A stretch of 51,143 nucleotides of DNA from an uncultured Thiodictyon sp. GTDB lineage: Bacteria > Pseudomonadota > Gammaproteobacteria > Chromatiales > Chromatiaceae. The translations under genes were made by a program, and so were the position numbers. Location: contig NZ_CAJAXH010000099.1 in NCBI RefSeq assembly GCF_903946935.1, positions 1 through 51,143 of the forward strand, read 5' to 3'. Numbering within the stretch: position 1 is the stretch's first letter; every line of letters begins with the position of its first letter. Of the stretch, positions 44,080-51,143 are shown one piece after another. The notes below the pieces were generated by a model, which did no database searches, was not told the origin of the DNA, and was given only the letters and a program-made list of their open reading frames with translations.

Positions 44080-45751
44080 ACCCGCGGAACAACCCTTAAA
44101 CGCCGGCGACCTGCCGCAGGCCATCGTGGAGCCGCCGCGGCGGCGGGTCGCGTTCGTCTGGATCGTCCCGCTCCTGGCCGCCGCGGTGGCCATCGGCATC
44201 GCCGTCCAGCGGGTGCTGACCGAGGGCCCGACCATCACCATCCTGTTCCACGCGGCGGGCGGTCTGGCGGCCGGCAAGACCGTGCTCAAATACAAGGACG
44301 TCGATATCGGCCAGGTGACTGAGGTCCGACTGGCCCAGGAGTTCTCGAAGGTCGCCGTGACGGTCAAGGTGGACCGCAGCGCGCGCGGCCTCATGGTGGA
44401 GGATGCCCGCTTCTGGATCGTTGCGCCGCGCGTCAGTTTGAGCGGGGTCTCCGGTCTGGGCACCCTGCTCTCGGGCAATTACATCGGGATGCAGGTCGGG
44501 CGGTCCACCCGGGAACAGCACCAGTTCGTCGGGCTGGAGACCCCGCCCGCCATTACCGATCAACCGGGTCGGCGGTTCCTGCTCAAGGCCCATGACCTGG
44601 GCTCGCTCGGGATCGGGGCACCGATCTACTACCGCCGACTCACGGTGGGCGAGATCGCCGCCTATGCCCTGGCGCCGGACGGCGACGGGATCGACGTCAC
44701 GGTCTTCATCAACGCCGCTTACGAGCGTTATGTCACCACCGAGACCCGTTTCTGGGACGCCAGCGGCATCGACTTGACCCTGAACGCCGAGGGCTTGGAA
44801 CTGCGTACCCAGTCCCTGGTGTCGATCCTGGCCGGCGGCCTGGCCTTCGACGCACCGGCCTTCGCGACCGGCGGCGAGCCGGCCTCAGAGAATGCCGTCT
44901 TTACCCTCTACGGCTCCCGCGCCGCGGCCATGCGGCAGCCCGACCCGGTCGCCCGCCGCTATCTACTCTACCCCGAGTCGGCGGCGGGGCTCAGGGTGGG
45001 GGCACCGGTGAAGCTCCTGGGTCTGTCGGCGGGGGAGGTGTCGGAGATCGGCGTCGCCCTGGACCCCAAGACCCGGAAGTTTCGCCCGCGCGTGCTCATT
45101 ACCTTCTTTCCCGAGCGACTGCTCGCCCGTCTGGCCGGGGCCCAGGCGGGCGCGGGCCGGGCCTTCATGGACGCGGGGCCGGCGGCGCGGCTCGAGCTGA
45201 TCCGCCACCAGGTGGATGACCTGGGGCTGCGCGCCCAGGTGCAGAGCGGCAATCTGCTGACCGGTGAGCGCTTTGTGTCGCTCGATTATCACCCCGAGGC
45301 CCCCCGGGAGAAGCTCGACTGGGACCAGGACCCCCTGGTGATCCCGGTGTTGGCGGGCGGCTTCGACGCGATCGAGGCGCAGGTGCAGGGCGTCCTGGCT
45401 CAGGTCGACAAGATCCTGGTCAAGGTGGACAAGATGCCGCTGGATGGCATCGCCGACGAACTGAACAAGACCATCAAGACGCTGGACGCCGTGCTGAAGG
45501 CGGCGGATACCAAGACCCTGCCCGAGGTGAGCCAGACCCTGGCCGGCCTGGACCGCACGCTCGCCACCGCGCAGCGCGTGCTCAAGGATACCAATGCGAC
45601 CCTGCTGAGTCCGGATGCCCCGGGCCAGCAGGAGTTGCGCGACGCCTTACAGGAGGTCGCCCGCACGGCGCGCTCACTGCGGGTCCTGACCGACTATCTG
45701 GAGCGCCACCCCGAGGCCCTGATCCGGGGCAAGGGCCAGGAGAACCAATGA
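44072..45751 (+). CDS. pqiB: PqiB-type MCE protein (intermembrane lipid transport)
   Basis: A 559-residue protein with one N-terminal helix (VAFVWIVPLLAAAVAIGIAV, about 28-47) and three MCE domains, near 55-150, 170-235 and 300-420. The first includes ITILFHAAGGLAAGKTVLKYKDVDIGQVTEVRL in part; the second ARFWIVAPRV-like strands; the third LLYPESAAGLRVGAPVKLLG. A helical C-terminal part (460-550) probably forms the needle. It would span the periplasm to bridge the membranes. It overlaps the genes before and after by a few bases, so this is one operon. Confidence 0.93.
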   Translation: MTEPAEQPLNAGDLPQAIVEPPRRRVAFVWIVPLLAAAVAIGIAVQRVLTEGPTITILFHAAGGLAAGKTVLKYKDVDIGQVTEVRLAQEFSKVAVTVKVDRSARGLMVEDARFWIVAPRVSLSGVSGLGTLLSGNYIGMQVGRSTREQHQFVGLETPPAITDQPGRRFLLKAHDLGSLGIGAPIYYRRLTVGEIAAYALAPDGDGIDVTVFINAAYERYVTTETRFWDASGIDLTLNAEGLELRTQSLVSILAGGLAFDAPAFATGGEPASENAVFTLYGSRAAAMRQPDPVARRYLLYPESAAGLRVGAPVKLLGLSAGEVSEIGVALDPKTRKFRPRVLITFFPERLLARLAGAQAGAGRAFMDAGPAARLELIRHQVDDLGLRAQVQSGNLLTGERFVSLDYHPEAPREKLDWDQDPLVIPVLAGGFDAIEAQVQGVLAQVDKILVKVDKMPLDGIADELNKTIKTLDAVLKAADTKTLPEVSQTLAGLDRTLATAQRVLKDTNATLLSPDAPGQQELRDALQEVARTARSLRVLTDYLERHPEALIRGKGQENQ

Positions 45752-46365
45752 CCCGTCCACGCATCGCACTCGCCGCCCTGGGGCTCTTCATCGCCGGCTG
45801 TGCCTCGCCGCCGTCGCACTTCTACACCCTGAGCAGCGCCCTGGCCCCTGGTGCTGGGGTTGCCCCTCCGTCCGGGGGGGTGGCCGTGGCGGTGGGGCCC
45901 GTGTCCATCCCGGCGCAGGTGGACCGCCCCGAGATCCTGGTCAGCGAGGGAGCGAATCGGGTACGCCCGCAGGAGACCGAGCGCTGGGCCGCCCCGCTCG
46001 CGGACAACATTGCGCGCGTGGTGGCGGAGAATCTGGCCGACTTGCTCGCCACCGCGCGGGTGACGCGCTTTCCCCAGACGACCGACATGGCGGCCGCCTA
46101 TCGGGTGCTGATCGATGTGCAGGGATTCACCTCGGTCCCGGACCAGGCGGCCACCCTGGGGGCCGTCTGGACGGTGCGCCGGACCCAGGACGGGCGCAGC
46201 GAGACCGGGCGCACCCGCGTGCGCGAACCGGTCACTGGGGCGGGTTATGAGGCCCTCGCCGCCGCCCACAGCCGCGCGTTGGGGACCCTGAGTCGCGACA
46301 TTGCGGACGCCCTGCGGCGGCTGATCGCCGCAGCCCCCGCGGGCGACGCGGGCAACGCGAAATAA
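45748..46365 (+). CDS. pqiC: PqiC-type lipoprotein, ABC-type transport auxiliary family
   Basis: A 205-residue lipoprotein. The signal ends at the lipobox LGLFIAGC with the lipid-bearing Cys near residue 18. The domain has SHFYTLS at its start, VAVGPVSIPAQVDRPEILV and then RWAAPLADNIARVVAENLADLL, all typical of the PqiC/ABC-type auxiliary component family. The last 30 residues are helical. It is the outer-membrane partner of the PqiAB system. It overlaps the PqiB stop (ATGA), so coupling is likely. About 200 bases after its stop a repeat-rich gap begins. Confidence 0.9.
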   Translation: MTRPRIALAALGLFIAGCASPPSHFYTLSSALAPGAGVAPPSGGVAVAVGPVSIPAQVDRPEILVSEGANRVRPQETERWAAPLADNIARVVAENLADLLATARVTRFPQTTDMAAAYRVLIDVQGFTSVPDQAATLGAVWTVRRTQDGRSETGRTRVREPVTGAGYEALAAAHSRALGTLSRDIADALRRLIAAAPAGDAGNAK

Positions 46366-46572
46366 GCGGTGGCCGGCACCCCCTAAGGGACGGTTCACTA
46401 ACAAGTGGCGCGTTGCTTTAGCGCAACAGACTGTTTTACAAGGTTTCGCGTCGAATTATCGTGTATAACTTGTTTCTGCACCGTTACTAAGCGGGGTTGG
46501 TTCCCACGGACCCAGATGATGAATCGCCGATGAATCGCTCGCGACCCCGACGTCAGGCACCATGAACCGGCC

Positions 46573-46727
46573 TTGGTCATCGTTCCGGCCAGCCGCCGCC
46601 ATTCTCATCTTCCTCTGCGCCTCCGCGTCTCTGCGTGAGTCAATACTGTCTCACGCAGAGGCGTCGAGACGCAGAGAACGCTAAAATCTGGCTTGTCTCT
46701 GGGGCGAGTGGCCGGAACGATGACCAA
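46573..46727. repeat. Nested palindromic element with CCGGCCA ends
   Basis: TTGGTCATCGTTCCGGCCA (46573-46591) and TGGCCGGAACGATGACCAA (46709-46727) are perfect reverse complements. A second inverted pair lies inside: CTCTGCGCCTCCGCGTCTCT onward (about 46613-46639) with CTCACGCAGAGGCGTCGAG onward (46650-46676). The ends are like those of the 123-bp family 3 elements, but the centre differs. Confidence 0.8.
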
Positions 46728-46761
46728 CGCCGCGCAGCCGGCCGCTGAGGGTCTTGATTAT

Positions 46762-46927
46762 CCTAAACCCGGGAATTGCTCACGCCAAGGCGCCAAGCTC
46801 GCCAAGAAATGCAATCGCGTAGAGCCACTATCCAGTTCACCCCCCGGGTGACTGTCGCAGCGCGGATAACGCACTAACAAGCCTTGGCGAGCTTGGCGCC
46901 TTGGCGCGACAAACCGCTCTTTCTAGG
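46762..46927. repeat. Dispersed palindromic element, family 1, copy F
   Basis: Its ends CCTAAACCCGGGAATTGC and CCGCTCTTTCTAGG match copy E. The inner arms are like copy E, with one change in the right arm (GCGCGAC for GCGTGAC). The central blocks CCCCCCGGGTGA and GCGGATAACGCACTA are also present. It lies in the 707-bp gap 46366-47072, which has no gene. A CGTCATTCCGGCC / GGACGCCGGAATCC repeat follows at about 46945-46978. Confidence 0.85.
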
Positions 46928-47072
46928 ATCATCATTGCGGCCGCGAGGCGTCATTCCGGCCGGGACGCCGGAATCCAGTCCAGGGAAGGCAACCTCTCGG
47001 CGGTCGCGGGCTCGCAGAATAGGGCGAACGTGCCGAATTGAGGTACAAGGCCCCGCTGCGTTTCAGTGCCAA

Positions 47073-48209
47073 TCACCCAGGCTTATGCAGCCTTGCCACC
47101 CAGCCCCAAGGAACCCAGACCGCGGCACCGACCCCAACAAACAGATACAACAGCCAATTGGGCAGCCCCATGAGCAGGCGCGCGAGCAATTGGATCGCAT
47201 CGCCCTTATAGGCAATCTTCCCGGCGCGGGCCGAGAACTTTATAAAGCGGAAGGTACCGAGCTTATCCAGCAATCGCAATCCGCCCTGGCCAAAGGTCGC
47301 CGCCTGTTTAATCGTTGCGACCCCCAGATCCCCGGCACGCTGCGCGACCTTCAGCGCCTGGTCGCCGCCGATCCGGTAGAGCGTCGCACTCTGGTTGCCG
47401 AAAGTCTCGGTGAATGTCGCCATGCGCCGCAGCGATGAGGCATCGATGGTATGACTCAACAGCTCGAAACCGCCGCGCGTCTTCGCCAACGTATAGACAT
47501 TGCCGAACAGGTCGGACACCGGATCCAGCTTACCGGACCGCTTGACCGCCGCGGCGCCATCGAGCACCGCCTTACCGAGCCAGGGCGGAAACTTACCGAG
47601 CTTTTTCGCGGCCTTCAGCATGATGACCCCGCCCTTGACCACCGTCGTCGCCCCCGCTGCGGGTGCCGCCGCCCCGCCGGTCCCCACGGTGGCCATCGCA
47701 CTCACCACCTGCGCCGTGGTGGCAGCGACACCGATGCCGGCGAGCGCGGCAACCACCTCATCCACCTCCCCACCCTGCCCCCAGTTGATCGCCTGCTTGG
47801 TCAGGTCACGCAGATCGCCGATGACAAACAAGTCGCTCGCGACCCCGACGGCCTGACCGATGGTCTCGTCGCTCGTCCCATCAAAGAGCCCCTCTTTCAA
47901 CTTTCCGGCCTGATAGGCGACGCGACCACGCTCCTGTTCGATCTGCGCGTGGAGGGCCTGCGCGGCGGGGTCCTGGTTGACGTAGTCGTATTCCATGAAG
48001 AAATCGAGATAGCCTGCCGCTTCGGCATAGTGCCCCACGGCCACCATCTCCCGGGTTTCCGGTACCGGGTCGATGCGGCTCAACGCAAGCACGGCCAGTT
48101 GGCCCTGTTGCCAGAGTACGCCGCCGGAGACGGCGGCCAGCAAGAGCAAGGCCAACTTAAAGGGTAGCTTAAACATCATGGTTGTCTCGCGAGCGTGGAC
48201 CTTATTCAT
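47073..48209 (-). CDS. Uncharacterised membrane protein
   Basis: A 378-residue protein that was not recognised. It has an N-terminal signal or helix (FKLALLLLAAVSGGVLWQQG, about 14-40). A helical region follows with EAAGYLDFFMEYDYVNQ and LFVIGDLRDLTKQAINWGQG. Then comes a Gly/Ala/Thr-rich hydrophobic middle (about 152-200) that may insert in the membrane, then helices rich in Lys, and a C-terminal helix (WLLYLFVGVGAAVWVPWGW). The middle could be a hydrophobic pore-like stretch, but that is speculation. Start 48209 has AGGA upstream; ATGs at 48179 and 48176 are alternatives. It is flanked by repeat-rich gaps. Confidence 0.65.
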   Translation of the reverse strand: MNKVHARETTMMFKLPFKLALLLLAAVSGGVLWQQGQLAVLALSRIDPVPETREMVAVGHYAEAAGYLDFFMEYDYVNQDPAAQALHAQIEQERGRVAYQAGKLKEGLFDGTSDETIGQAVGVASDLFVIGDLRDLTKQAINWGQGGEVDEVVAALAGIGVAATTAQVVSAMATVGTGGAAAPAAGATTVVKGGVIMLKAAKKLGKFPPWLGKAVLDGAAAVKRSGKLDPVSDLFGNVYTLAKTRGGFELLSHTIDASSLRRMATFTETFGNQSATLYRIGGDQALKVAQRAGDLGVATIKQAATFGQGGLRLLDKLGTFRFIKFSARAGKIAYKGDAIQLLARLLMGLPNWLLYLFVGVGAAVWVPWGWVARLHKPG

Positions 48210-48229
48210 CGTTCCTGTCAGCGGCGATC

Positions 48230-48287
48230 GGTCCGCACAGCGGACCCTACGGCCTGCGCCGCGCCCGTAGGGTCCGCTGTGCGGACC
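48230..48287. repeat. Perfect 23-bp inverted repeat
   Basis: GGTCCGCACAGCGGACCC onward (48230-48252) pairs perfectly with the arm ending GGGTCCGCTGTGCGGACC (48265-48287) around CCTGCGCCGCGC. Each arm holds a smaller GGTCCGC palindrome. It starts 21 bases before the membrane-protein start on the minus strand, so it lies in the leader or promoter of that gene. Confidence 0.8.
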
Positions 48288-48465
48288 AGCGACCTCGCGG
48301 TTGATGCACCGGCCCGTGTGATGACCAAGGCCGGCAATCTCGCAGCCGGCCGCTGCGTTTCGAGGCTAATCACCAAGCGAATTCCGCATTACCAACTTTC
48401 GGGGCAATACGTTGCGCGATCACAACCGACAGGCTACGATGCACCCACTGCCCCAATGCCAATAA

Positions 48466-48574
48466 GTTAAGGATTCGCCGTTCGCCCTGAGCTTGTCGAA
48501 GGGTGAACGGCGAATCCTTAACCCACTGAGCTTAAGCCGTTCGTGGTGAGCTTGTCGAACCACGAACGGCTTAA
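48466..48574. repeat. Two adjacent inverted repeats with GAGCTTGTCGAA loops
   Basis: The first has GTTAAGGATTCGCCGTTC (48466-48483) and its exact reverse complement at 48505-48522, with CCCTGAGCTTGTCGAAGGG between. The second has TTAAGCCGTTCGTGG (48532-48546) and its reverse complement at 48560-48574, around TGAGCTTGTCGAA. Such CTTGTCGA repeats are common in bacterial genomes. They lie upstream of the DUF6915-like gene. Confidence 0.8.
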
Positions 48575-48613
48575 CTTAATAGCATTGCCCACTGCTCAGG
48601 TCAAGGTGAAAAA

Positions 48614-48904
48614 ATGTCAACATTTGAAGAGCATTGCAGAGAGTCGATAACGCTTTTCGGCAAGCCTTATGATGAAGTGCATCGCTGGTTAGACGAATTC
48701 CATACCAGCGAACAATATAAGATGCGACACCGCCGAGTCAGGCATCACGAGGCAGGAATAAAACAGGCAATCGGGCTGTTTGGTGAAGAAGCAGGCCCCG
48801 TTGCAAGGCAACATATCATTTCCGACCTAAAGCAAGAAGGGTGGACAGAGCAAGATCCGTTTCCGCGGGATGAAGCGCATTATGTCAGAATAGGACTATT
48901 TTAG
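48614..48904 (+). CDS. Small DUF6915-like protein, function unknown
   Basis: A 96-residue charged protein with many His residues. The layout EVHRWLDEFHTSEQYKMRHR then RVRHHEAGIKQAIGLFGEEA resembles DUF6915-type small proteins, which have HxWxDE and RHHxxG motifs. The ending HYVRIGLF is also seen in such proteins. Composition is more AT-rich than the window average, as in the next gene, which suggests recent gain. No clear ribosome site was noted apart from AAGGTGAAAA at 48603. Function cannot be given. Confidence 0.65.
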   Translation: MSTFEEHCRESITLFGKPYDEVHRWLDEFHTSEQYKMRHRRVRHHEAGIKQAIGLFGEEAGPVARQHIISDLKQEGWTEQDPFPRDEAHYVRIGLF

Positions 48905-49162
48905 ACCCAGCCGGACAGGTGGATACATTGCTGTCTATCTCTAGATGAGGACGACGTTGGGCCACGCAGTATCTATCGACTCCGGCGAGTTTCAACCTGC
49001 TCCCCCTAAGCCTCGAACGCCTGGATTGTCGTAGGGTGAAATAAGGCGCCCACCAGGAGCATGAGGACAGGCGCCGATGTCGGCGACACCCATATTGCGT
49101 CGCATGGCGACTTCAAGGATCAAGCCGACGCATTTTGCCGACATTCAGCGCAATACGCTGCG
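48905..49162. other. Intergenic region with a GCGCAATA hairpin
   Basis: No gene is seen. At 49148-49171 GCGCAATA and TATTGCGC pair around CGCTGCGC, part of a widespread GCAATACGCTGCGCTATTGCGCCCTA-type repeat. This repeat runs into the PLD-fold gene and supplies its stop codon at 49163-49165. Confidence 0.6.
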
Positions 49163-50560
49163 CTATTGCGCCCTACGGGCGGATTCAAATATGCTATGAC
49201 TCCTATTTTTTCGACACCATCTTTCAATGCGACTCTTTAGTCTTGCGTTTTCGATATCATCAGCATCTTGCATGTCGATCTCAAGATTTGACGCGATAGC
49301 GCATGCCGCCACCTTTGACGTTTTCATAGCATAAGATTTTGACCAATAATACCTCAACGATTCAAGAAATGAGTTTTGAAACTCATCGGTAGCGATGGGG
49401 TCGCTCCAAACATCGGGTACCGATGCCCAAGAAATACCCAACACCATACGAAAATAATGCTGCTCGTTACTCAGCTTTCTTAGCATTGTATCGTACCATT
49501 TCAACCAGCTCTCCATGAGTCGCCCGCCGTCATACGCATCCCACTTAGCCTGATGGAAGTCCCTCGTTATGTGATTGCGGAGTTGCTCGGAAAAAGCCTT
49601 GAACTGAGTGCTGACTTTTTCCTTATTGTTCTCCAAGTAGTCTTTTAAATCAGAATAATAGGGTTCTCGCGCATCGAAACGATTTTTCAGAATTTGCTCT
49701 ATCTCATCCTCATACCAACTCGGCGACCAGAAACCGTAGCAGGTTTCGACGCAGTAGCGACGCCATGACTCTTTGCTTTTCCCTTTTTCTCGAAAGCTAT
49801 GGCCCAACCCGCCATTTTCTATTTCTCCAGTAATCAAATCCACTACAGAAACTGCATCGACAATCGTTGCGGGAAGCATTGGATGAAGCGCCGCACGTGA
49901 CTCCAGTATTTCCTCTGGCAGATTCAGGGTAAAGCGAAAAGGATCTTGCTCTTTTGTCTCGTAATAGAGCCAGCCGTCTAATAGCAGTTGACGCATCGTA
50001 GTTGGGTAATGATAAATCTCTGATTGTTGAGTGATCTTATCGGAACGCTCCGTAAGTCGAGGAACATATACCTGATTCACCCACTCAATCATATGACCAA
50101 CATAGCCGTTAGCGCCGATGCGTGAGACGCCATTGAAAACGAGTTCCTCGTTTTCGGTTAGCCCTTTATGCGTAGCGTTCATGGACCCCACAATCAGGCG
50201 TTGCTCCAGGTTACCTTGCACCAAATAGCATTTGCTATGGAACAAGCCCCCAGTGCGTACGAGATAGATGCCGCTATCCTCGTCACAATACCTTTCGATT
50301 CTCAAAGCGCAACGCTTCAGAGCAGTCTCTATCTCAGGATTGGTAGTAAATCCGCTGGACGAATAATCGATGTAAACACGAAGGGTCGGCAGAGTTCGGT
50401 TATCATGAGCTGTCCTTGCAAAGGAAATAAGCCTATCTATTGTATAAATGTCAGTGTATGCTGATATCACAAGAATGCTGCGCACCGCGCCGGCGATTGC
50501 CAGCAGTTCGTCGATGCTATGACTTGTATTGTTCACTAGCTGCGAGGATTGCAGTTCCAT
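49163..50560 (-). CDS. PLD-fold (phospholipase D-like) domain protein
   Basis: A 465-residue protein. The N-terminal part (about 20-180) has one PLD-like motif: FHSKCYLV with His108 and Lys110, then VGSMNATHKGLTENEE with Ser126, Asn128 and Glu138. The acidic residue of a classic HxKxxxxD is Gln115 here. Nucleases of this fold, such as those in restriction systems, often work as dimers with one motif each, so activity cannot be excluded. The C-terminal 280 residues are not recognised. The gene is AT-rich. No helicase, methylase or ATPase gene is adjacent, so a defence role is only a possibility. Its last codons (ARRAQ) come from a dispersed repeat. Confidence 0.75.
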   Translation of the reverse strand: MELQSSQLVNNTSHSIDELLAIAGAVRSILVISAYTDIYTIDRLISFARTAHDNRTLPTLRVYIDYSSSGFTTNPEIETALKRCALRIERYCDEDSGIYLVRTGGLFHSKCYLVQGNLEQRLIVGSMNATHKGLTENEELVFNGVSRIGANGYVGHMIEWVNQVYVPRLTERSDKITQQSEIYHYPTTMRQLLLDGWLYYETKEQDPFRFTLNLPEEILESRAALHPMLPATIVDAVSVVDLITGEIENGGLGHSFREKGKSKESWRRYCVETCYGFWSPSWYEDEIEQILKNRFDAREPYYSDLKDYLENNKEKVSTQFKAFSEQLRNHITRDFHQAKWDAYDGGRLMESWLKWYDTMLRKLSNEQHYFRMVLGISWASVPDVWSDPIATDEFQNSFLESLRYYWSKSYAMKTSKVAACAIASNLEIDMQDADDIENARLKSRIERWCRKNRSHSIFESARRAQ

Positions 50561-50730
50561 GTTTTTCTCTTTAGACCAGTCATTGAGTTAACCACCCCCA
50601 AAAGTCCGGAGGCTTGCTCTTGTTAGCAGTTCAAAGCGCCCATGCGACCCCATTGATGAAGAGGAAAATATCCAGACTCAGATCAATTACTCAGATCTCA
50701 GTTAAGACATAATATAGACGCGTGGTTTAC
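50561..50730. other. AT-rich intergenic region upstream of the PLD-fold gene
   Basis: These 170 bp hold no gene. They have lower GC than most of the window, and contain the PLD-fold gene's ribosome site (AAGAGAAAAAC before its ATG) and presumably its promoter. Confidence 0.4.
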
Positions 50731-51028
50731 TTAGCCTTTCCGGTATTTATCTATCATACTCAAGCCCTCCAGCCCCCCACATGCCAGCCCTACATCTAAC
50801 CCGCCCGACACTCGACATTCTGTCGGGTTGATGCGAATGAGTCTCCCGCCCCAGTCATGAATCACCTCCTGACTGAAGTGCCGCACCGTGGCAATCGCAG
50901 TCCCGGCCCCCAATTCGATGACCACCGGGTGCCGCACGGGCTCCAACCAGTGTTGCAGCCGCTCCATTTGCTGCAAGGGGTCTAGGGCGCAACGGAACAG
51001 AAAACCTAGTACCGCAGGATGAAAATCC
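50731..51028 (-). pseudogene. Sir2-family C-terminal remnant
   Basis: The minus-strand frame reads RLQHWLEPVRHPVVIELGAG, then TAIATVRHFSQEV, GGRLIRINPTE and ends near GLEGLSMIDKYRKG. This pattern matches the end of Sir2-type NAD-dependent deacetylase-like proteins (VVIE-GAGTAIPTVRHFSE and GRLIRINP). Upstream the frame meets an in-frame TAG at 51029-51031, and no NAD-binding GAGxS or zinc motif is seen. The remaining 112 bases to the window edge continue no recognisable frame. It is therefore a fragment, or a frameshifted gene, not a whole enzyme. A TTG at 50976 could be a start if it were a short gene. Confidence 0.55.
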
Positions 51029-51143
51029 TAATACCGTTTCTGAAGAGCGCGTTGTAAGATGCAAACTTCGTGATCTACTCTGGTTTTTTCGATGCCCTTG
51101 CTTCGTCCTGCGCCTGTCCTCGTAACCGATCGCGAGCGTCAAC

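Noticed and set aside
50855-51142. Minus-strand frame of 95 codons at the right edge
   Set aside because: Overlaps the Sir2-like remnant in a different frame and shows low-complexity basic translation.

Overview
The window is high-GC DNA with gammaproteobacterial gene content. It carries moaA/moaD/moeA, accA, tilS, carAB-greA, a pqi-type lipid-transport operon, glgB/glgC, many large hybrid sensor kinases, and dense small dispersed repeats. The gene mix and protein character fit an environmental gammaproteobacterium such as a purple sulfur bacterium (Chromatiaceae). That placement is inference: no rRNA or photosynthesis gene is present to fix it.

Layout. 1-690: the 5' part of a transposase gene cut by the window edge, then a REP-like inverted pair. 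691-3227: molybdenum cofactor operon moeA-moaD-moaA. 3576-4845: a secreted lytic transglycosylase and an NTF2-like protein. 4901-16568: a signalling block with three hybrid histidine kinases, one receiver-EAL (c-di-GMP phosphodiesterase) protein and one OmpR-type response regulator. 16858-17946: a VapBC-type toxin-antitoxin pair and a low-GC orphan gene. 18149-22360: SagB-type oxidoreductase, endonuclease III-family glycosylase, methyltransferase and YaiI, all on the minus strand. 22411-26091: divergent glycogen genes glgB and glgC. 26404-30677: hemerythrin-like protein, membrane and lipoprotein genes, an Mth938-fold protein and a small phospholipase A2-like secreted protein. 30822-35063: accA, tilS and an apparently Tat-exported PLP enzyme. 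35436-36848: divergent thioredoxin-type genes cnoX and trxC. 37068-42420: carA, an inserted GxxExxY gene, carB and greA. 42752-46365: split pqiA, pqiB and pqiC. 47073-51143: an unknown membrane protein, a DUF6915-like gene, a PLD-fold protein and a Sir2-like remnant. The last three are AT-richer and look acquired.

The most striking structure is a cassette between carA and carB. A single GxxExxY (PD-(D/E)XK-like) gene is bounded by 31-bp inverted repeats that differ at one base. The left repeat supplies the carA stop codon, the start codon of the inserted gene and a 4-nt ATGA overlap between them. The intergenic spaces also hold several families of palindromic dispersed elements. One ~150-200 bp family occurs five times plus a half copy, usually straight after a stop codon. 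A 123-bp family occurs twice with only a few differences, and a ~127-bp family occurs twice. Three genes (carA, the EAL gene and the PLD gene) take their stop codon from a repeat.

No rRNA, tRNA or CRISPR array was recognised. Promoters could not be assigned with confidence.
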